Positions 1-10,296 are shown, numbered from the stretch's first letter. The stretch: DNA of 40,675 nt from Bacteroidales bacterium (GCA_020859845.1 JAJBVL010000105.1:1-40675), one strand, 5' to 3'. The notes: generated by a model from the letters alone, not told the origin. Numbers and translations: made by a program.

Positions 1-90
1 ATTAATTATTAATTATTTAAACCTTGTTAGGGAAAATTTCTCCGGACAGCAGTGACATAATATACCAATCTTTATTCTTACCTTCACAAA

Positions 91-3000
91 ATGAAAAGAA
101 AGCTCTTTGACCTTAGGTGTCTCTTGGCGGCGCTGCTCCTCTGCTTCTCGCTGACCATCTTCGCCCAGACGACTACCGTGAAAGGCATCGTGGTGGACAC
201 GACAGACGATCCACTGATAGGTGCCACCGTGCGTGAAAAAGACAATCCAGCCAATGCCACAGCAACAGGCATGGATGGTGACTTTACCCTCAATGTATCG
301 AGCCTTAAAGCCACACTCGTGGTGAGCTATATAGGCTATGACACTAAAGAAGAACCCCTCAACGGGCGCTCCGAACTGACCATTGTCCTCAGCGAAGCAG
401 GCAATCTGCTCGAAGAGGTGGTAGTGGTGGGTTATGGTACGCAGCGCAAGAGCGACATCACTGGCTCTGTGGCCTCCCTCAGCGAGGATCAGATGAAGCA
501 GACCATAGTCACCAATGCCGACCAGATGCTGCAAGGCAAGGTGGCTGGTGTGCAGGTGACCCAAAACTCAGGTGCTCCTGGTGGTGCCACTTCGATACGT
601 ATCCGCGGTGCGTCCTCTCTGAGCAGCTCCAACGAGCCTCTGTATATCATTGACGGTGTGCCGATGTCGACAGCCGGTAGCGAAATCGGTGGCTTTGACT
701 GGGCTGGTGGCTCCAATGGTCAGACCTCGGTCAACCCCTTGGCAGCTATTGCCCCGAGTGATATTGTCAGCATCGACGTGCTCAAGGACGCCTCGGCCTG
801 CGCCATCTATGGTGCTGCTGGCGCCAATGGTGTGGTGATGGTCACCACTCGCCGCGGTCAGGCAGGCCACTCCAATATCAACTATGACGGCTATGTGGCC
901 TGGCAGACTGTAGCCAAGAAAATCGACATGATGGACCTCCGCGAGTATGCTCAGTATCAGCAGCAACTTTACGACGAGGGCGTCCTCAACGACAGCAATT
1001 TTGACACCACCTACAGCGACCTTTCGCTGCTTGGCGCAGGCACCGACTGGCAAGACGAGATATTCCGCACAGCCTTCATGCAGAGCCATCAAGTGAGTGT
1101 CACTGGCGGTAACGATAAGACCACCTTTGCTCTCTCGGGCGGTTGGATGGATCAGGAGGGTACGATTATCGGCTCCGACTTCACCCGCTTCAATACGCGC
1201 TTCAACGTTGACAACCACTTCAACAAGTATATCTCCATCGGTGGTTCGCTGGCCTATACCCGCACCGATGAAAAGATTACGCTCAATGATGGTAGCGACG
1301 GTGTAATCATGCAGGCCATGACAATGATGCCCTCTGTCCCCGTGCGCGACTTCGAAGGCAACTGGGCAGGTCCTAACACCGTCAATGGTGCATCGACCTG
1401 GAACCCCGTGGCCCTTGCCCTTCAGAAAAACAACAAGCTGCTGCGCCAGCGCGTGATGGGCAATTTCTATCTCGGTGTAGACTTTCTGGAGCATTTCACT
1501 TTCCGCTCAGAATACGCCTTTGACGCCGGAGAGAATCAGAACAAGAGCTACGTGCCTCGCTATGAATTTGGCCTCGTGAGCAACGACATCAACCAGATGC
1601 TCCACCGCGAGAACCACTCCTTCTACTGGATGCAGAAAGACTACCTTACGTATCATCAGAAGTTTGCCCAGAAGCACGATGTGACGATGATGGTGGGCTT
1701 TGAAGCCTCCAAGAGCTCGTGGGAATACACCCAGCTTATCAAACAAAACTTCACCACCGACAATATCTTCGTGATGACAGAAGATGGCGACTTTGTGTCA
1801 AACGCTGGCTCCAAGGACGCAGCCTCTACCGCCTCATTCTTTGGCCGCTTAAACTATGGCTTTGACAATCGCTACCTCTTGACAGCCACGCTGCGTGCCG
1901 ATGGTAGCTCAAAGTTTGGTCCTTCCAACAAGTGGGGCTACTTCCCCTCGGTGGCTTTGGCTTGGCGTATCAATCAAGAGAAGTGGCTCCAAGACGTGGC
2001 TTGGCTCAACAATCTAAAGCTCCGCCTCGGCTATGGCGAGGTAGGTAACTCAAACATCGACACCTATCGCTACGCTTCTGCTATGGCTACTATGCTCACC
2101 CCCTCGGGAACTGCCTACTATCCTCAAAACCTCTCCAACCCCAAGCTGAAATGGGAAAGCTCGGTGCAGTATAACGCTGGTATCGACTTCTCGGCCTGGA
2201 ACAACCGTGTGGAGCTGACCGTCGACGTGTATCGCAAGGAGACCAAGGACCTCTTGATGCAGATCTTCACCCCCAACCATATAGCATCCAACGACTGGGG
2301 CACCATCCAAAACCCCTATGCCAACATCGGCAAGACACGCAACACTGGTATTGACATACAGCTCAACATTCGTCCCATCGTGACTCGCGACTTCTATTGG
2401 CAGTCGGCAATCACCATCTCCCACAACAAGAACAAGGTGGTGGCCCTGAACGACGATTCGCAGGTGCTCTACGGCAACATCGACTGGTATGCAGCCTTCC
2501 AGACAGCCACTATGTTTAAGGTTGGTGAGCCTATGGGCGTATTCTATGGCTATGTGACTGAGGGCCTCTTCCAGAACGAAGCCGACATCATAGGCCACGC
2601 CACACAGACGGGTGGCACTACTCCCTATGCCAACAAGATCGACAAGGAATCGGGCGTATGGGTAGGCGACATCAAGTTTAAGGACCTCAACGGCGATGGC
2701 GTGATCGACGACAACGACCAGACTATCATCGGCGATCCTAACCCCGACTTCACTTTCGGCTGGACCAACACCTTCACTTGGAAAGACTGGGAACTCAATA
2801 TTGGCCTCAACGGCGTGGTGGGTGGCGACATCCTCAACTGGGCACGCTATCGTACCGAGGGCCTCAACTCCATCTGGGACAACCAGCATACCAACGTGCT
2901 CAAGCGCGCTCAGATAGGACTTATCGACCCCAATGGCAGCTCTACCGACATCTCCAATCTCTACCTTGTGAACGACAACGGTATACCACGCTTCTCCTCG

Positions 3001-3294
3001 CTCGACGGCAACCAGAACAACCGCATGAGCGACCGCTGGATTGAGAGTGGCACCTACCTGCGCATCCAGAACATATCGCTGGCCTACAACCTGCCGGCAG
3101 CCTGGGCTAAGAAAGTATTCCTCACCTCGGCTAAGATATATGTCAACGTGCAAAATGTATACACCTTCACCAAGTATTCGGGCTACGACCCTGAAATCGG
3201 TGCCTTCAACCAGAGTGCTCTCTATCAGAACATCGACCGTGGACGTTATCCCACGCCCCGCACGTATACTCTGGGCCTCAACCTCTGTTTCTAA
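91..3294 (+). CDS. SusC-like TonB-dependent outer-membrane transporter of the mannan locus
   Basis: This 1067-residue protein imports oligosaccharides through the outer membrane, powered by TonB, with the next gene product (SusD) as its lid. An N-terminal signal peptide (about 1-25, ending FAQ) is followed by a carboxypeptidase-regulatory-like domain (about 28-100). Then come the conserved EEVVVVGYGTQRK segment (about 107-120), a plug domain with LYIIDGVP near residue 185, and a long beta-barrel ending in an aromatic residue (NLCF). Length and order are typical of SusC. It is the first gene of a nine-gene same-strand locus. The substrate is inferred from the downstream GH26, GH130 and epimerase genes, not from the transporter itself. 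No clear TAnnTTTG promoter is visible in the 90 bases before it, so the promoter or the regulator gene may lie left of the window. Confidence 0.95.
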   Translation: MKRKLFDLRCLLAALLLCFSLTIFAQTTTVKGIVVDTTDDPLIGATVREKDNPANATATGMDGDFTLNVSSLKATLVVSYIGYDTKEEPLNGRSELTIVLSEAGNLLEEVVVVGYGTQRKSDITGSVASLSEDQMKQTIVTNADQMLQGKVAGVQVTQNSGAPGGATSIRIRGASSLSSSNEPLYIIDGVPMSTAGSEIGGFDWAGGSNGQTSVNPLAAIAPSDIVSIDVLKDASACAIYGAAGANGVVMVTTRRGQAGHSNINYDGYVAWQTVAKKIDMMDLREYAQYQQQLYDEGVLNDSNFDTTYSDLSLLGAGTDWQDEIFRTAFMQSHQVSVTGGNDKTTFALSGGWMDQEGTIIGSDFTRFNTRFNVDNHFNKYISIGGSLAYTRTDEKITLNDGSDGVIMQAMTMMPSVPVRDFEGNWAGPNTVNGASTWNPVALALQKNNKLLRQRVMGNFYLGVDFLEHFTFRSEYAFDAGENQNKSYVPRYEFGLVSNDINQMLHRENHSFYWMQKDYLTYHQKFAQKHDVTMMVGFEASKSSWEYTQLIKQNFTTDNIFVMTEDGDFVSNAGSKDAASTASFFGRLNYGFDNRYLLTATLRADGSSKFGPSNKWGYFPSVALAWRINQEKWLQDVAWLNNLKLRLGYGEVGNSNIDTYRYASAMATMLTPSGTAYYPQNLSNPKLKWESSVQYNAGIDFSAWNNRVELTVDVYRKETKDLLMQIFTPNHIASNDWGTIQNPYANIGKTRNTGIDIQLNIRPIVTRDFYWQSAITISHNKNKVVALNDDSQVLYGNIDWYAAFQTATMFKVGEPMGVFYGYVTEGLFQNEADIIGHATQTGGTTPYANKIDKESGVWVGDIKFKDLNGDGVIDDNDQTIIGDPNPDFTFGWTNTFTWKDWELNIGLNGVVGGDILNWARYRTEGLNSIWDNQHTNVLKRAQIGLIDPNGSSTDISNLYLVNDNGIPRFSSLDGNQNNRMSDRWIESGTYLRIQNISLAYNLPAAWAKKVFLTSAKIYVNVQNVYTFTKYSGYDPEIGAFNQSALYQNIDRGRYPTPRTYTLGLNLCF

Positions 3295-3324
3295 CCTTTT
3301 ATGCTAACGCTTTACACTCCCAAC

Positions 3325-5004
3325 ATGAAATCAATACTGAAAAATATAGCAGTAGGCACATTGCTGGTGGGCTCACTGGCATCCTGCGACGACTTCTTGA
3401 CCATTGAGCCAGAGGACAAGCTCGTGCTCGACACCTACTATACCAGCGCCACGATGCTCCGCGCCAACACCTTGACGCTCTACGCCTCCAAGACATGGAG
3501 CAACTTCCATATGAACTTCCAGTGGAAGATGGACATGATCAATGGCGACATGTGGTACACCTACGATGCCGAGGGACAATGGTTTTTTGGCTCCTACACG
3601 GCCATCAATGCCTATATCGATGAGGGCTGGAAAGGCCTTTACAATGTGATAGCCTTTGCCAACTCTATCATCAACGACATGCCAGGCAAGTGCTCAGGCG
3701 TGGCCCAGGAGGATATCGACAAGGCAGTGGCTGAGGCCCGCTGTGTACGCGCCCTTTGCTACTGGTGGATAGCCGAGGTGTGGCACGATGCTCCTATCGT
3801 CTACAACAACACCGAGAATATCTCCAACAGCGACCTCGACCTGCCACGTAACACCCAGAAGAGCATCTATCAGTTTGCTCTTGACGACCTCAACTATGCC
3901 GAGGAATACCTTCCAGAGACCGATGCCGACGCCTTCCGTTGCACCAAGCAGACGGCTCGCGCCTTCCGTGCCAAGCTGCTCGTGACGATGGCCTCGCATA
4001 GCGACTATGGCTACGACCGCGCCGCCCTTTACGCTCAAGCAGCTCAGGATTGTATGGCCGTGATGGATGCCAACGATTGGCTTACCAACAACGACTTCTC
4101 TACGCTCTTTGACGTAGACGCCAACAATGGTCCAGAGTCAATCTTTGCCATCCAGTGTGCCGTGCAAGGTTATTCTTATGGCAATGCCCACAATGTGGCT
4201 TGGAGCCGCTCGTCGGTTATCGCCGACCAGACGTGGGGTGCAGGCAAGGGCCCGACTATCGCTCTCCAGAAACTCTTTGACTCTACCGACAAGCGCCGTA
4301 AGTGGACCTATATGACCAATGGCGACTATTATCCTAATCTTGCCAAAGCCAGTGGTGGCTACACTTATTATTATGTGAATCGCGACGACGAGGGCAACAT
4401 CGTTGAGGATCGCAACGAGGTGAATGCCCATATCAAGAAGTATATCATTGGCAAGAGCGCCGACTGTGACGGCAACGTGGGTATCAACCAAGATGCAGCC
4501 AACAACATCTATCTGATGCGACTGGCCGACGTCTACCTGCTCTATACAGAGGCAATCATGGGCACGGCAAGCTCCACCAGCGACGCTATTGCCATACAGC
4601 GCTTCAACGCCGTGCGCGACCGTGCAGGCCTTCCTCAAGTGTCGACCGTCACCTATGAAGACCTCATGAAGGAGCGTCTGCGCGAGTTTGCTTTCGAGTC
4701 GCAGTCGTGGTTTGACACCCAGCGTCTGCGCTATCGCGAAGGCGACCAGGCAGCTCTCAACTGGATCAACACTGGCTACCACACAGGCTACAACCGCGCT
4801 TCGCAATACATCGCCAAGGACGGAATGGACCAAGCCGATGAAAACCGCGACGACAGCTATATCATCGTGCAAAGCAAAGCCGAGTATGCCATGTACGACC
4901 CCATCATCCTTACTGCTGATGCCTTTGTATGTCCTATCCCAGCTTCAGTCTCCACCTCATCACCAGCCTTGGCAGGTGATCCAGTAGACTTCTATGTCGA
5001 ATAA
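3325..5004 (+). CDS. SusD-like surface glycan-binding lipoprotein
   Basis: This 559-residue SusD/RagB-family lipoprotein forms the binding lid over the SusC barrel. I chose the ATG at 3325 rather than the in-frame ATG at 3301 because it gives a clean lipoprotein signal (MKSILKNIAVG..., lipobox LASC with Cys21). After the Cys comes DDFLTIEPEDK, the usual SusD start, and the region around residues 100-140 has the TPR-like helices with WW(I/L)AEVWHDAPIVY. The C-terminal half has RERLREFAFE-type motifs (KERLREFAFESQSWFDTQRL) seen throughout the family. It starts 30 bases after susC ends, so the two are almost certainly co-transcribed. Ligand: probably beta-mannan oligosaccharides, inferred from the neighbours. 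Confidence 0.95.
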   Translation: MKSILKNIAVGTLLVGSLASCDDFLTIEPEDKLVLDTYYTSATMLRANTLTLYASKTWSNFHMNFQWKMDMINGDMWYTYDAEGQWFFGSYTAINAYIDEGWKGLYNVIAFANSIINDMPGKCSGVAQEDIDKAVAEARCVRALCYWWIAEVWHDAPIVYNNTENISNSDLDLPRNTQKSIYQFALDDLNYAEEYLPETDADAFRCTKQTARAFRAKLLVTMASHSDYGYDRAALYAQAAQDCMAVMDANDWLTNNDFSTLFDVDANNGPESIFAIQCAVQGYSYGNAHNVAWSRSSVIADQTWGAGKGPTIALQKLFDSTDKRRKWTYMTNGDYYPNLAKASGGYTYYYVNRDDEGNIVEDRNEVNAHIKKYIIGKSADCDGNVGINQDAANNIYLMRLADVYLLYTEAIMGTASSTSDAIAIQRFNAVRDRAGLPQVSTVTYEDLMKERLREFAFESQSWFDTQRLRYREGDQAALNWINTGYHTGYNRASQYIAKDGMDQADENRDDSYIIVQSKAEYAMYDPIILTADAFVCPIPASVSTSSPALAGDPVDFYVE

Positions 5005-5035
5005 AACATCACTTATCCACAACCAACGACACGAC

Positions 5036-6364
5036 ATGAAAACATTTTTCAGATATATAGCCCTCACGGCACTTGCTACCCTTGGCGCCACAACCCTCGC
5101 CAGCTGTAGCGACGACACCGATGCCGACAAGGATCGCGGACAGCTGCCGGTGATTAAATACGTGCGCGATTGTCGCGCCTCCCTCTCCGACTCGTTGATA
5201 GTCAGCGCATCGCTGGGCTCTCACATCTGCTTCGTAGGCGACAACCTCGGCGATGTGCAGCAGGTGTGGTTCAACGACCAGAAGGCCAAACTCAACCCCA
5301 CAATGGTGACATCCCACACCATCATCTGCGATATCCCCTCGGTGATACCAAGTGAGGTGACCAACAACGTAAGGTTTGTGACCTCCACGGGACTGGAGGC
5401 CAACTACTACTTTGAGGTGGTAGTGCCCGGTCCGCGTATCGACGAGATGTCGCTGGAATATGCCAAGCCCGGCACTACGGTGACTATCTCTGGCACCTAC
5501 TTTGTCGACGACCCCAACGTGCCTCTGACCGTCACATTCACTGGCGGTGTAGAAGCTCAGGTGACGAGCGTCAGCCAGACAGCTATTAAGGTGGTAATCC
5601 CCGAGGGCGCACAGCCTGGACCTATCACTATCACCACTATCTATGGCACTACCATCTCCACACTGGAATATATGGACCCCCGCGGTATGCTCTTTGACTT
5701 TGACGGCCTGACGGGGCTCGGCAACCACGGCTGGCATGATGCCGCTATCGAGACCGACGACAATGCCATCTCGGGCAACTACGTGCGCCTTGGCTCTGCC
5801 GACGTGACGATGAGCGCCGATGGCGGATGGGATGATGGCCACTACGCCTTCGAATACTGGCCTGGCGACTGGAGCGAGCCTACGCAGTATCCAGCCGATG
5901 GTGTGCGCCTCTACGATATCGTCGACTTCTCCGACTGGAAAAACATGGGCCTTAAGTTTGAGCTCTGTGTGCCTTCGGCCAACGCTTGGCAGGCAGGAGC
6001 CATGCAGCTTATCTTTGCGGGCACCAATCTGGTGACCACCGGCTGGGGAGGCATCGACATCTATGGCAACGCCATTGGTGGCCCCAACAACGACTACTTC
6101 CAGGACGCCTCCAACCCTGGCTATCCACGCGGACTGTATCGTCCTTGGAGCGCCACATCGGCATTCCATACCAACGATGAGTGGATCACGGTGACTGTGC
6201 CTTTTAGCGAGTTTGTCTACGACATGTCGGGTGGCAATGCTACCCAAGGCCTTACTGCAGAGAGCTTTGCCAGCTTCGTGATCTTCGTGACTGGCGGAGG
6301 CGTGACTGGTGTAGAATGTCAGCCCGTCATAAAGATTGACAACATCCGCGCTGTAGCCCTTTAA
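5036..6364 (+). CDS. IPT/TIG-domain surface glycan-binding lipoprotein (SusE-position)
   Basis: A 442-residue lipoprotein in the position usually taken by a surface glycan-binding protein. The start at 5036 is chosen over the longer in-frame ATG at 4994, which would overlap susD, because it gives a proper lipobox (LASC, Cys24) followed by acidic residues typical of surface export (SDDTDADKD). Residues about 40-130 and 135-215 look like IPT/TIG immunoglobulin-like folds (GDNLGDVQQVWFNDQKA; KPGTTVTISGTYF). The last ~210 residues begin LFDFDGLTGLGNHGWHD and are rich in Trp and Gly, resembling a beta-sandwich carbohydrate-binding module. No catalytic motif is seen. The role in mannan capture is an inference from position and domain type. 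Confidence 0.85.
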   Translation: MKTFFRYIALTALATLGATTLASCSDDTDADKDRGQLPVIKYVRDCRASLSDSLIVSASLGSHICFVGDNLGDVQQVWFNDQKAKLNPTMVTSHTIICDIPSVIPSEVTNNVRFVTSTGLEANYYFEVVVPGPRIDEMSLEYAKPGTTVTISGTYFVDDPNVPLTVTFTGGVEAQVTSVSQTAIKVVIPEGAQPGPITITTIYGTTISTLEYMDPRGMLFDFDGLTGLGNHGWHDAAIETDDNAISGNYVRLGSADVTMSADGGWDDGHYAFEYWPGDWSEPTQYPADGVRLYDIVDFSDWKNMGLKFELCVPSANAWQAGAMQLIFAGTNLVTTGWGGIDIYGNAIGGPNNDYFQDASNPGYPRGLYRPWSATSAFHTNDEWITVTVPFSEFVYDMSGGNATQGLTAESFASFVIFVTGGGVTGVECQPVIKIDNIRAVAL

Positions 6365-6405
6365 TCCTTTCATCCTTATTAACCATATATTATCGCAAGA
6401 AGAAT

Positions 6406-8769
6406 ATGTTACGCAAACTCAATATAGCAGGATGGCTCATCATGGGCGCCGCGATGCTGGCCCCGCTCTCACTGAGCCTCAGCTCCTGCAGCGACGACAA
6501 CGACGACTACGACACCAACCAATATAAGGGTGGAGTGAGCCTCAATTCCTTTGGCCCGAGCCCTGTGGCTCGTGGCGGCGAACTACGCTTCCTTGGCAGC
6601 GGTATGAATCGCATCACTTCGGTGACCATCCCTGGCTGTGAGCCTATATCGCAGATTGAGGTGATCGATGAGGGTGAGATACGTGTCACCGTGCCTCAGA
6701 CCGCCGAACCAGGCTACCTCACGCTCTCTTATTCCGGTGGCACCATCACCACCAAGACTATGCTCACTTATACCGAGCCTATCAGCATCGATGGCTTCTC
6801 GCCAGCACGTATTAAGCCGGGCAACGAACTGACCATCTCGGGCGAATATCTCAACCTCATCAATGAAGTATGCTTTGCCTTTGAGACGGATAGCGTCAAC
6901 GTCTTTGCCGACGACTTTACAGCTCATTCGCGCAAGGAGATTAAGCTCATTGTGCCAGAAGAGGCAGTGAGTGGTATAATCATCATCAGCGATGCAGCTG
7001 CCGTGCCCAACACCCTCAAGAGCGAGGATGAACTGGAGGTCATATTGCCCTCTGTATCCGCTCCGCTTGATCTCACGGATGTAAAGGGTGGTACTGTGGT
7101 GACTATCGCTGGCGACGACCTTGACCTCGTGCGCCGCGTAGAGCTGCCATCAGGCGAAGAAGTCGACTTTGAATACGATGCCGACGCTTCCACCATCAGT
7201 TTCACGCTCCCCGACGATGTGACCGATGGCGCCATCGTAGCTATCCCTGCATCAGGTGTAAAGGTAGCCGTGGCCAACATTGGTGTAGTGGTGCCCACCG
7301 AGCTTGAGGCGCAGCCTGCCGAAGGCCTGCGAGCCGGCGATGCTCTGGTCATCAAGGGCGTCAACATCGACCAAGTGACTACCGTTCTGTTCCCCGGCAT
7401 GGAGGACGCTGTAGAGCCAACAGCCATTAGCGCTACCCAACTGACAGTGACTGTCCCTGCCGAGGCTCAGAGCGGCGACCTGGTGCTCAACCTGCGTAGC
7501 GGCAAGACAGTAAGCTTGGCCATCGCCACTGCCAAGCCTGAGGAGATAGCCTTCACGCCCGATGCTGTGGCTGCCAATGCTGAGTTTAAGATTACAGGTA
7601 AGAACCTCGACCTCGTCACCAGCATCACGTTTACGGGCGATGTAGAGGTGGCCGTGGAGAATCCTTCAGCCACTGAGATTACAGTGACTGCCCCCGCCAC
7701 AGCCCAGACTGGTAATCTCGTGCTTCACATGGCCAATGGCGAGAGCGTAGAGACACCTCAGCTCACAATCCTGCTGCCTGAATGTGCCTACGTGGAGAGC
7801 GTAGCCACCGAGGAGCCAATGGCTGGCGAACTGCTCGTGCTTAATATCGCCAATGCCGACAAGCTTACCGACGTGAAGGTCAATGGCACCAGCGTGCAGT
7901 ATATCAGCAACAACAACGTCCTATATGTAGCTCTCCCCTCTTCGTGTGGTGCAGGCACTGTAGTGACCCTCATCTCCAGCAATGGCGAGATATCCTACAC
8001 CTACGATGTCACTCCCGCCACTCATGTGGAGATTGTAGCCTACGATGAAGGACCAGTGGACATGGGCAACTGGGAGGGCAACTTCCGCATCTATAAGGAC
8101 AAACTTGACGGTGTGCCCGCAGGCGCTATCATGACCATCCACGTGGCTCCTTACGGCGACTATTCCCAGCTGCAGCTCAACGATGCCAACTGGTCGTCGC
8201 TGGCCTTCCTCAACTTCGGTCCTGACGACACAACGATAGAGGTAGAGCTGACAGCCGAGATCCTCGCAGCAGGCCGCACCGTGGAAGATGGCTGGAGCGA
8301 GACAGCGTTTGTGTTCAACGGCTGCAACTGCGTGGTCAACAAGGTGACCCTCGCCTACGAGCAAGACCTGGGCACGACGGTCTTTGAAGGTCCAGTGGAC
8401 CTCACATGGGACGACACGGGCCGCTTTGGTCTCGCCCTCAACTTCTTTGAAGGTCTGAAGGCAGGTGCTACCATCACCTTCTATATCACCCAAAACGACA
8501 ATTGGGGACAGATACAGATCAACAATGGCTGCTGGTCGACCCTCTACTTTGACGAGCTCGGCGGTGGATATCTCTCTACCGACGCTATCGCCGACAAGAG
8601 CGCTACGGAATACACCTTGACGCTCACCCAAAGTGTGCTCGACGATATCCTTAACAATCCTGGCGACTACTGGGGCCTCAACACAGCCTACCAGAATGGT
8701 GACACCCGTGTGGGTATGGTGATCCAGGGCTCAGATATGCGTGTCAACAAGATAGTAGTAAACAAGTAA
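6406..8769 (+). CDS. Multi-IPT/TIG surface lipoprotein with duplicated C-terminal modules
   Basis: A 787-residue lipoprotein (lipobox SLSSC, Cys28, followed by SDDNDDYD) with a long string of IPT/TIG-like repeats. Recurring signatures such as PG.ELTISGEYL, GGTVVTIAGDDLDLV, AGDALVIKGVNIDQV and ANAEFKITGKNLDLV recur about every 75-85 residues from ~45 to ~530. The C-terminus contains two similar modules (about 540-655 and 658-787). Both open with a GPVD motif, then have a Gly/Ala-containing strand (GVPAGAIMTIHV; GLKAGATITFYI) and a Q-L/I-Q-(L/I)-N-(D/N) motif followed by W (LQLNDANWSS; IQINNGCWST). The repeats probably make a stalk that holds twin carbohydrate-binding modules away from the cell. 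The gene sits 41 bases after the previous one, in the same operon. Function is inferred. Confidence 0.8.
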   Translation: MLRKLNIAGWLIMGAAMLAPLSLSLSSCSDDNDDYDTNQYKGGVSLNSFGPSPVARGGELRFLGSGMNRITSVTIPGCEPISQIEVIDEGEIRVTVPQTAEPGYLTLSYSGGTITTKTMLTYTEPISIDGFSPARIKPGNELTISGEYLNLINEVCFAFETDSVNVFADDFTAHSRKEIKLIVPEEAVSGIIIISDAAAVPNTLKSEDELEVILPSVSAPLDLTDVKGGTVVTIAGDDLDLVRRVELPSGEEVDFEYDADASTISFTLPDDVTDGAIVAIPASGVKVAVANIGVVVPTELEAQPAEGLRAGDALVIKGVNIDQVTTVLFPGMEDAVEPTAISATQLTVTVPAEAQSGDLVLNLRSGKTVSLAIATAKPEEIAFTPDAVAANAEFKITGKNLDLVTSITFTGDVEVAVENPSATEITVTAPATAQTGNLVLHMANGESVETPQLTILLPECAYVESVATEEPMAGELLVLNIANADKLTDVKVNGTSVQYISNNNVLYVALPSSCGAGTVVTLISSNGEISYTYDVTPATHVEIVAYDEGPVDMGNWEGNFRIYKDKLDGVPAGAIMTIHVAPYGDYSQLQLNDANWSSLAFLNFGPDDTTIEVELTAEILAAGRTVEDGWSETAFVFNGCNCVVNKVTLAYEQDLGTTVFEGPVDLTWDDTGRFGLALNFFEGLKAGATITFYITQNDNWGQIQINNGCWSTLYFDELGGGYLSTDAIADKSATEYTLTLTQSVLDDILNNPGDYWGLNTAYQNGDTRVGMVIQGSDMRVNKIVVNK

Positions 8770-8782
8770 ATCACTCATCACT

Positions 8783-10234
8783 ATGAAATATATCCTTCCA
8801 GCTCTCCTGATGGCAGCCGCTACGCTGACCTTTACGGCTTGCGACGACGATGAGAGCAAGATCAATCCTTCCAATGTGACAGGAAAAGTGTATAACGTGC
8901 AGTCGGCATCCATAGCTGAAGGCGCCTCTGTTGACCCCGCCAACACTACCTCGCTTGAGGTAGTGTATGACGGCGAGGTGGCGCTCAGCACCCTCGTGTC
9001 GCCCACGCTCAATGGGCAGGCAGTCACAGCCACCATGGGCGACGACCAGCGCACCCTCACTGTGGAGCTTGCTTTGGCCGCTGGCGTCAGCTACACATTT
9101 GAGATACCCCAGCGTGCCGTGGCTGGCATCAATTCAGGCGAATATGCCGAGCCATTCACCCTCTCCTTCTCTACGCCGACCAAGGAAATAGTGGTGCCGC
9201 CCACCTCCTTCCTCGACCTCTGTAATACCTCGGCAACGGCCGAAGCTAAGGCCGTATATGCTTTCCTCCAGGAACAAAATGGCAAGAAGATACTTTCAGG
9301 AGCCATGGCCAACGTCAACAACAACAACCGCATGGCCGACTGGATCTACAGCATTAGCGGCAAGTATCCAGCCATCACGGGCTACGACTTTATCTCCCAT
9401 CTCTACTCAGGAAGCAACTGGATAGATTATACGGACATCACCCCCGCCAAGACCCAATGGGAGGCCAATGGATTGGTATCTTACATGTGGCATTGGTTCG
9501 TGCCCACCGATGAAGACGCATGGCGCAATGCCGACTACGACCGCTATGGTTGCCGAGTGCCTGGCGACGATGTGACCAGCGCTACGGAGTTTGACATCCG
9601 CAACGCCGTAGAAGATGGTACATGGGAAAATGAATGTATCCTTGCCGACATTGATCAGATAGCCGGCTATCTAAAGCTCCTTCAGGATGCTGGTATCCCA
9701 GTGTTGTGGCGTCCGCTACATGAGGCTGCTGGCAGCTACAAGTGGAGTGGCGCTTGGTTCTGGTGGGGACGCTACGGCGATGAGTATACCACCAAGCTGT
9801 GGAAGCTGATGTATGACCGCCTCGTCAATTACCACGCTCTTAACAACCTTATCTGGGTGTGGACTGCTCAGTATGAGGAAGGCTATGAGAGCCAGATGGA
9901 GGCTTCTTATCCTGGCAATGAGTATGTCGACATCGTTGGCACCGACATATATGCTGATGAGGGCGATGAATCAGCTCAATATGCAGCCTATGCAGCGCTG
10001 ATGAGCATGACAGGCGGCAAACGTATGGTGACTATCAGCGAGACTGGCTACCTACAGTCGACCGAGGAGTGTCTGGCCGCTGGCGCCGGTTGGAGCTACT
10101 TCATGCTGTGGTATACCTACGACATCGCCTCCGACGCCACTCATGATAGCTTTGGCAACACTGCCGAGCATATCTCTGCTGTAATGAATGCCTCCACGAC
10201 GCTCAATCGCGAGGATATGCCATCTCTTAAATAG
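8783..10234 (+). CDS. GH26 beta-mannanase lipoprotein
   Basis: A 483-residue glycoside hydrolase family 26 enzyme, expected to hydrolyse beta-1,4-mannan. The signal peptide ends in a lipobox (FTAC, Cys20) with acidic residues after it, so it is probably surface-exposed. Residues about 30-130 form an immunoglobulin-like N-terminal domain. The catalytic domain begins near TSATAEAKAVYAFLQEQ. The acid/base Glu is E314 in WRPLHEAAG, followed by the family motif WFWWG. The nucleophile is E420 in VTISETGYL. Both glutamates are present, so the enzyme should be active. It starts 13 bases after the IPT protein. GH26 includes endo-mannanases and mannobiose-producing exo-enzymes; which type this is cannot be told by eye. 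Confidence 0.92.
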   Translation: MKYILPALLMAAATLTFTACDDDESKINPSNVTGKVYNVQSASIAEGASVDPANTTSLEVVYDGEVALSTLVSPTLNGQAVTATMGDDQRTLTVELALAAGVSYTFEIPQRAVAGINSGEYAEPFTLSFSTPTKEIVVPPTSFLDLCNTSATAEAKAVYAFLQEQNGKKILSGAMANVNNNNRMADWIYSISGKYPAITGYDFISHLYSGSNWIDYTDITPAKTQWEANGLVSYMWHWFVPTDEDAWRNADYDRYGCRVPGDDVTSATEFDIRNAVEDGTWENECILADIDQIAGYLKLLQDAGIPVLWRPLHEAAGSYKWSGAWFWWGRYGDEYTTKLWKLMYDRLVNYHALNNLIWVWTAQYEEGYESQMEASYPGNEYVDIVGTDIYADEGDESAQYAAYAALMSMTGGKRMVTISETGYLQSTEECLAAGAGWSYFMLWYTYDIASDATHDSFGNTAEHISAVMNASTTLNREDMPSLK

Positions 10235-10288
10235 AATGAAGTAATAATAAAAATAGCCACCCGTAAAACCCTGTATACACTTTTTTAT

Positions 10289-10296
10289 TAATTTTG
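10289..10296 (+). promoter_or_regulatory. Candidate Bacteroidetes -7 box before the second GH26 gene
   Basis: TAATTTTG matches the TAnnTTTG -7 consensus and lies 33 bases before the ATG at 10330. No TTTG is seen at the expected -33 position, so it may be a weak internal promoter. Confidence 0.4.

Noticed and set aside
1-90. Riboswitch or promoter before susC
   Set aside because: Ninety AT-rich bases show neither a TAnnTTTG box nor a stable structure that I can support.
2050-3153. Minus-strand ORF of 367 codons inside susC
   Set aside because: Shadow of the SusC barrel; no recognisable domain, and the + strand frame is certain.
5009-6373. Long minus-strand ORF of 454 codons
   Set aside because: It is a shadow of the IPT lipoprotein gene in GC-rich coding sequence. 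The + strand protein has a lipobox, recognisable domains and operon context; the antisense one has none.
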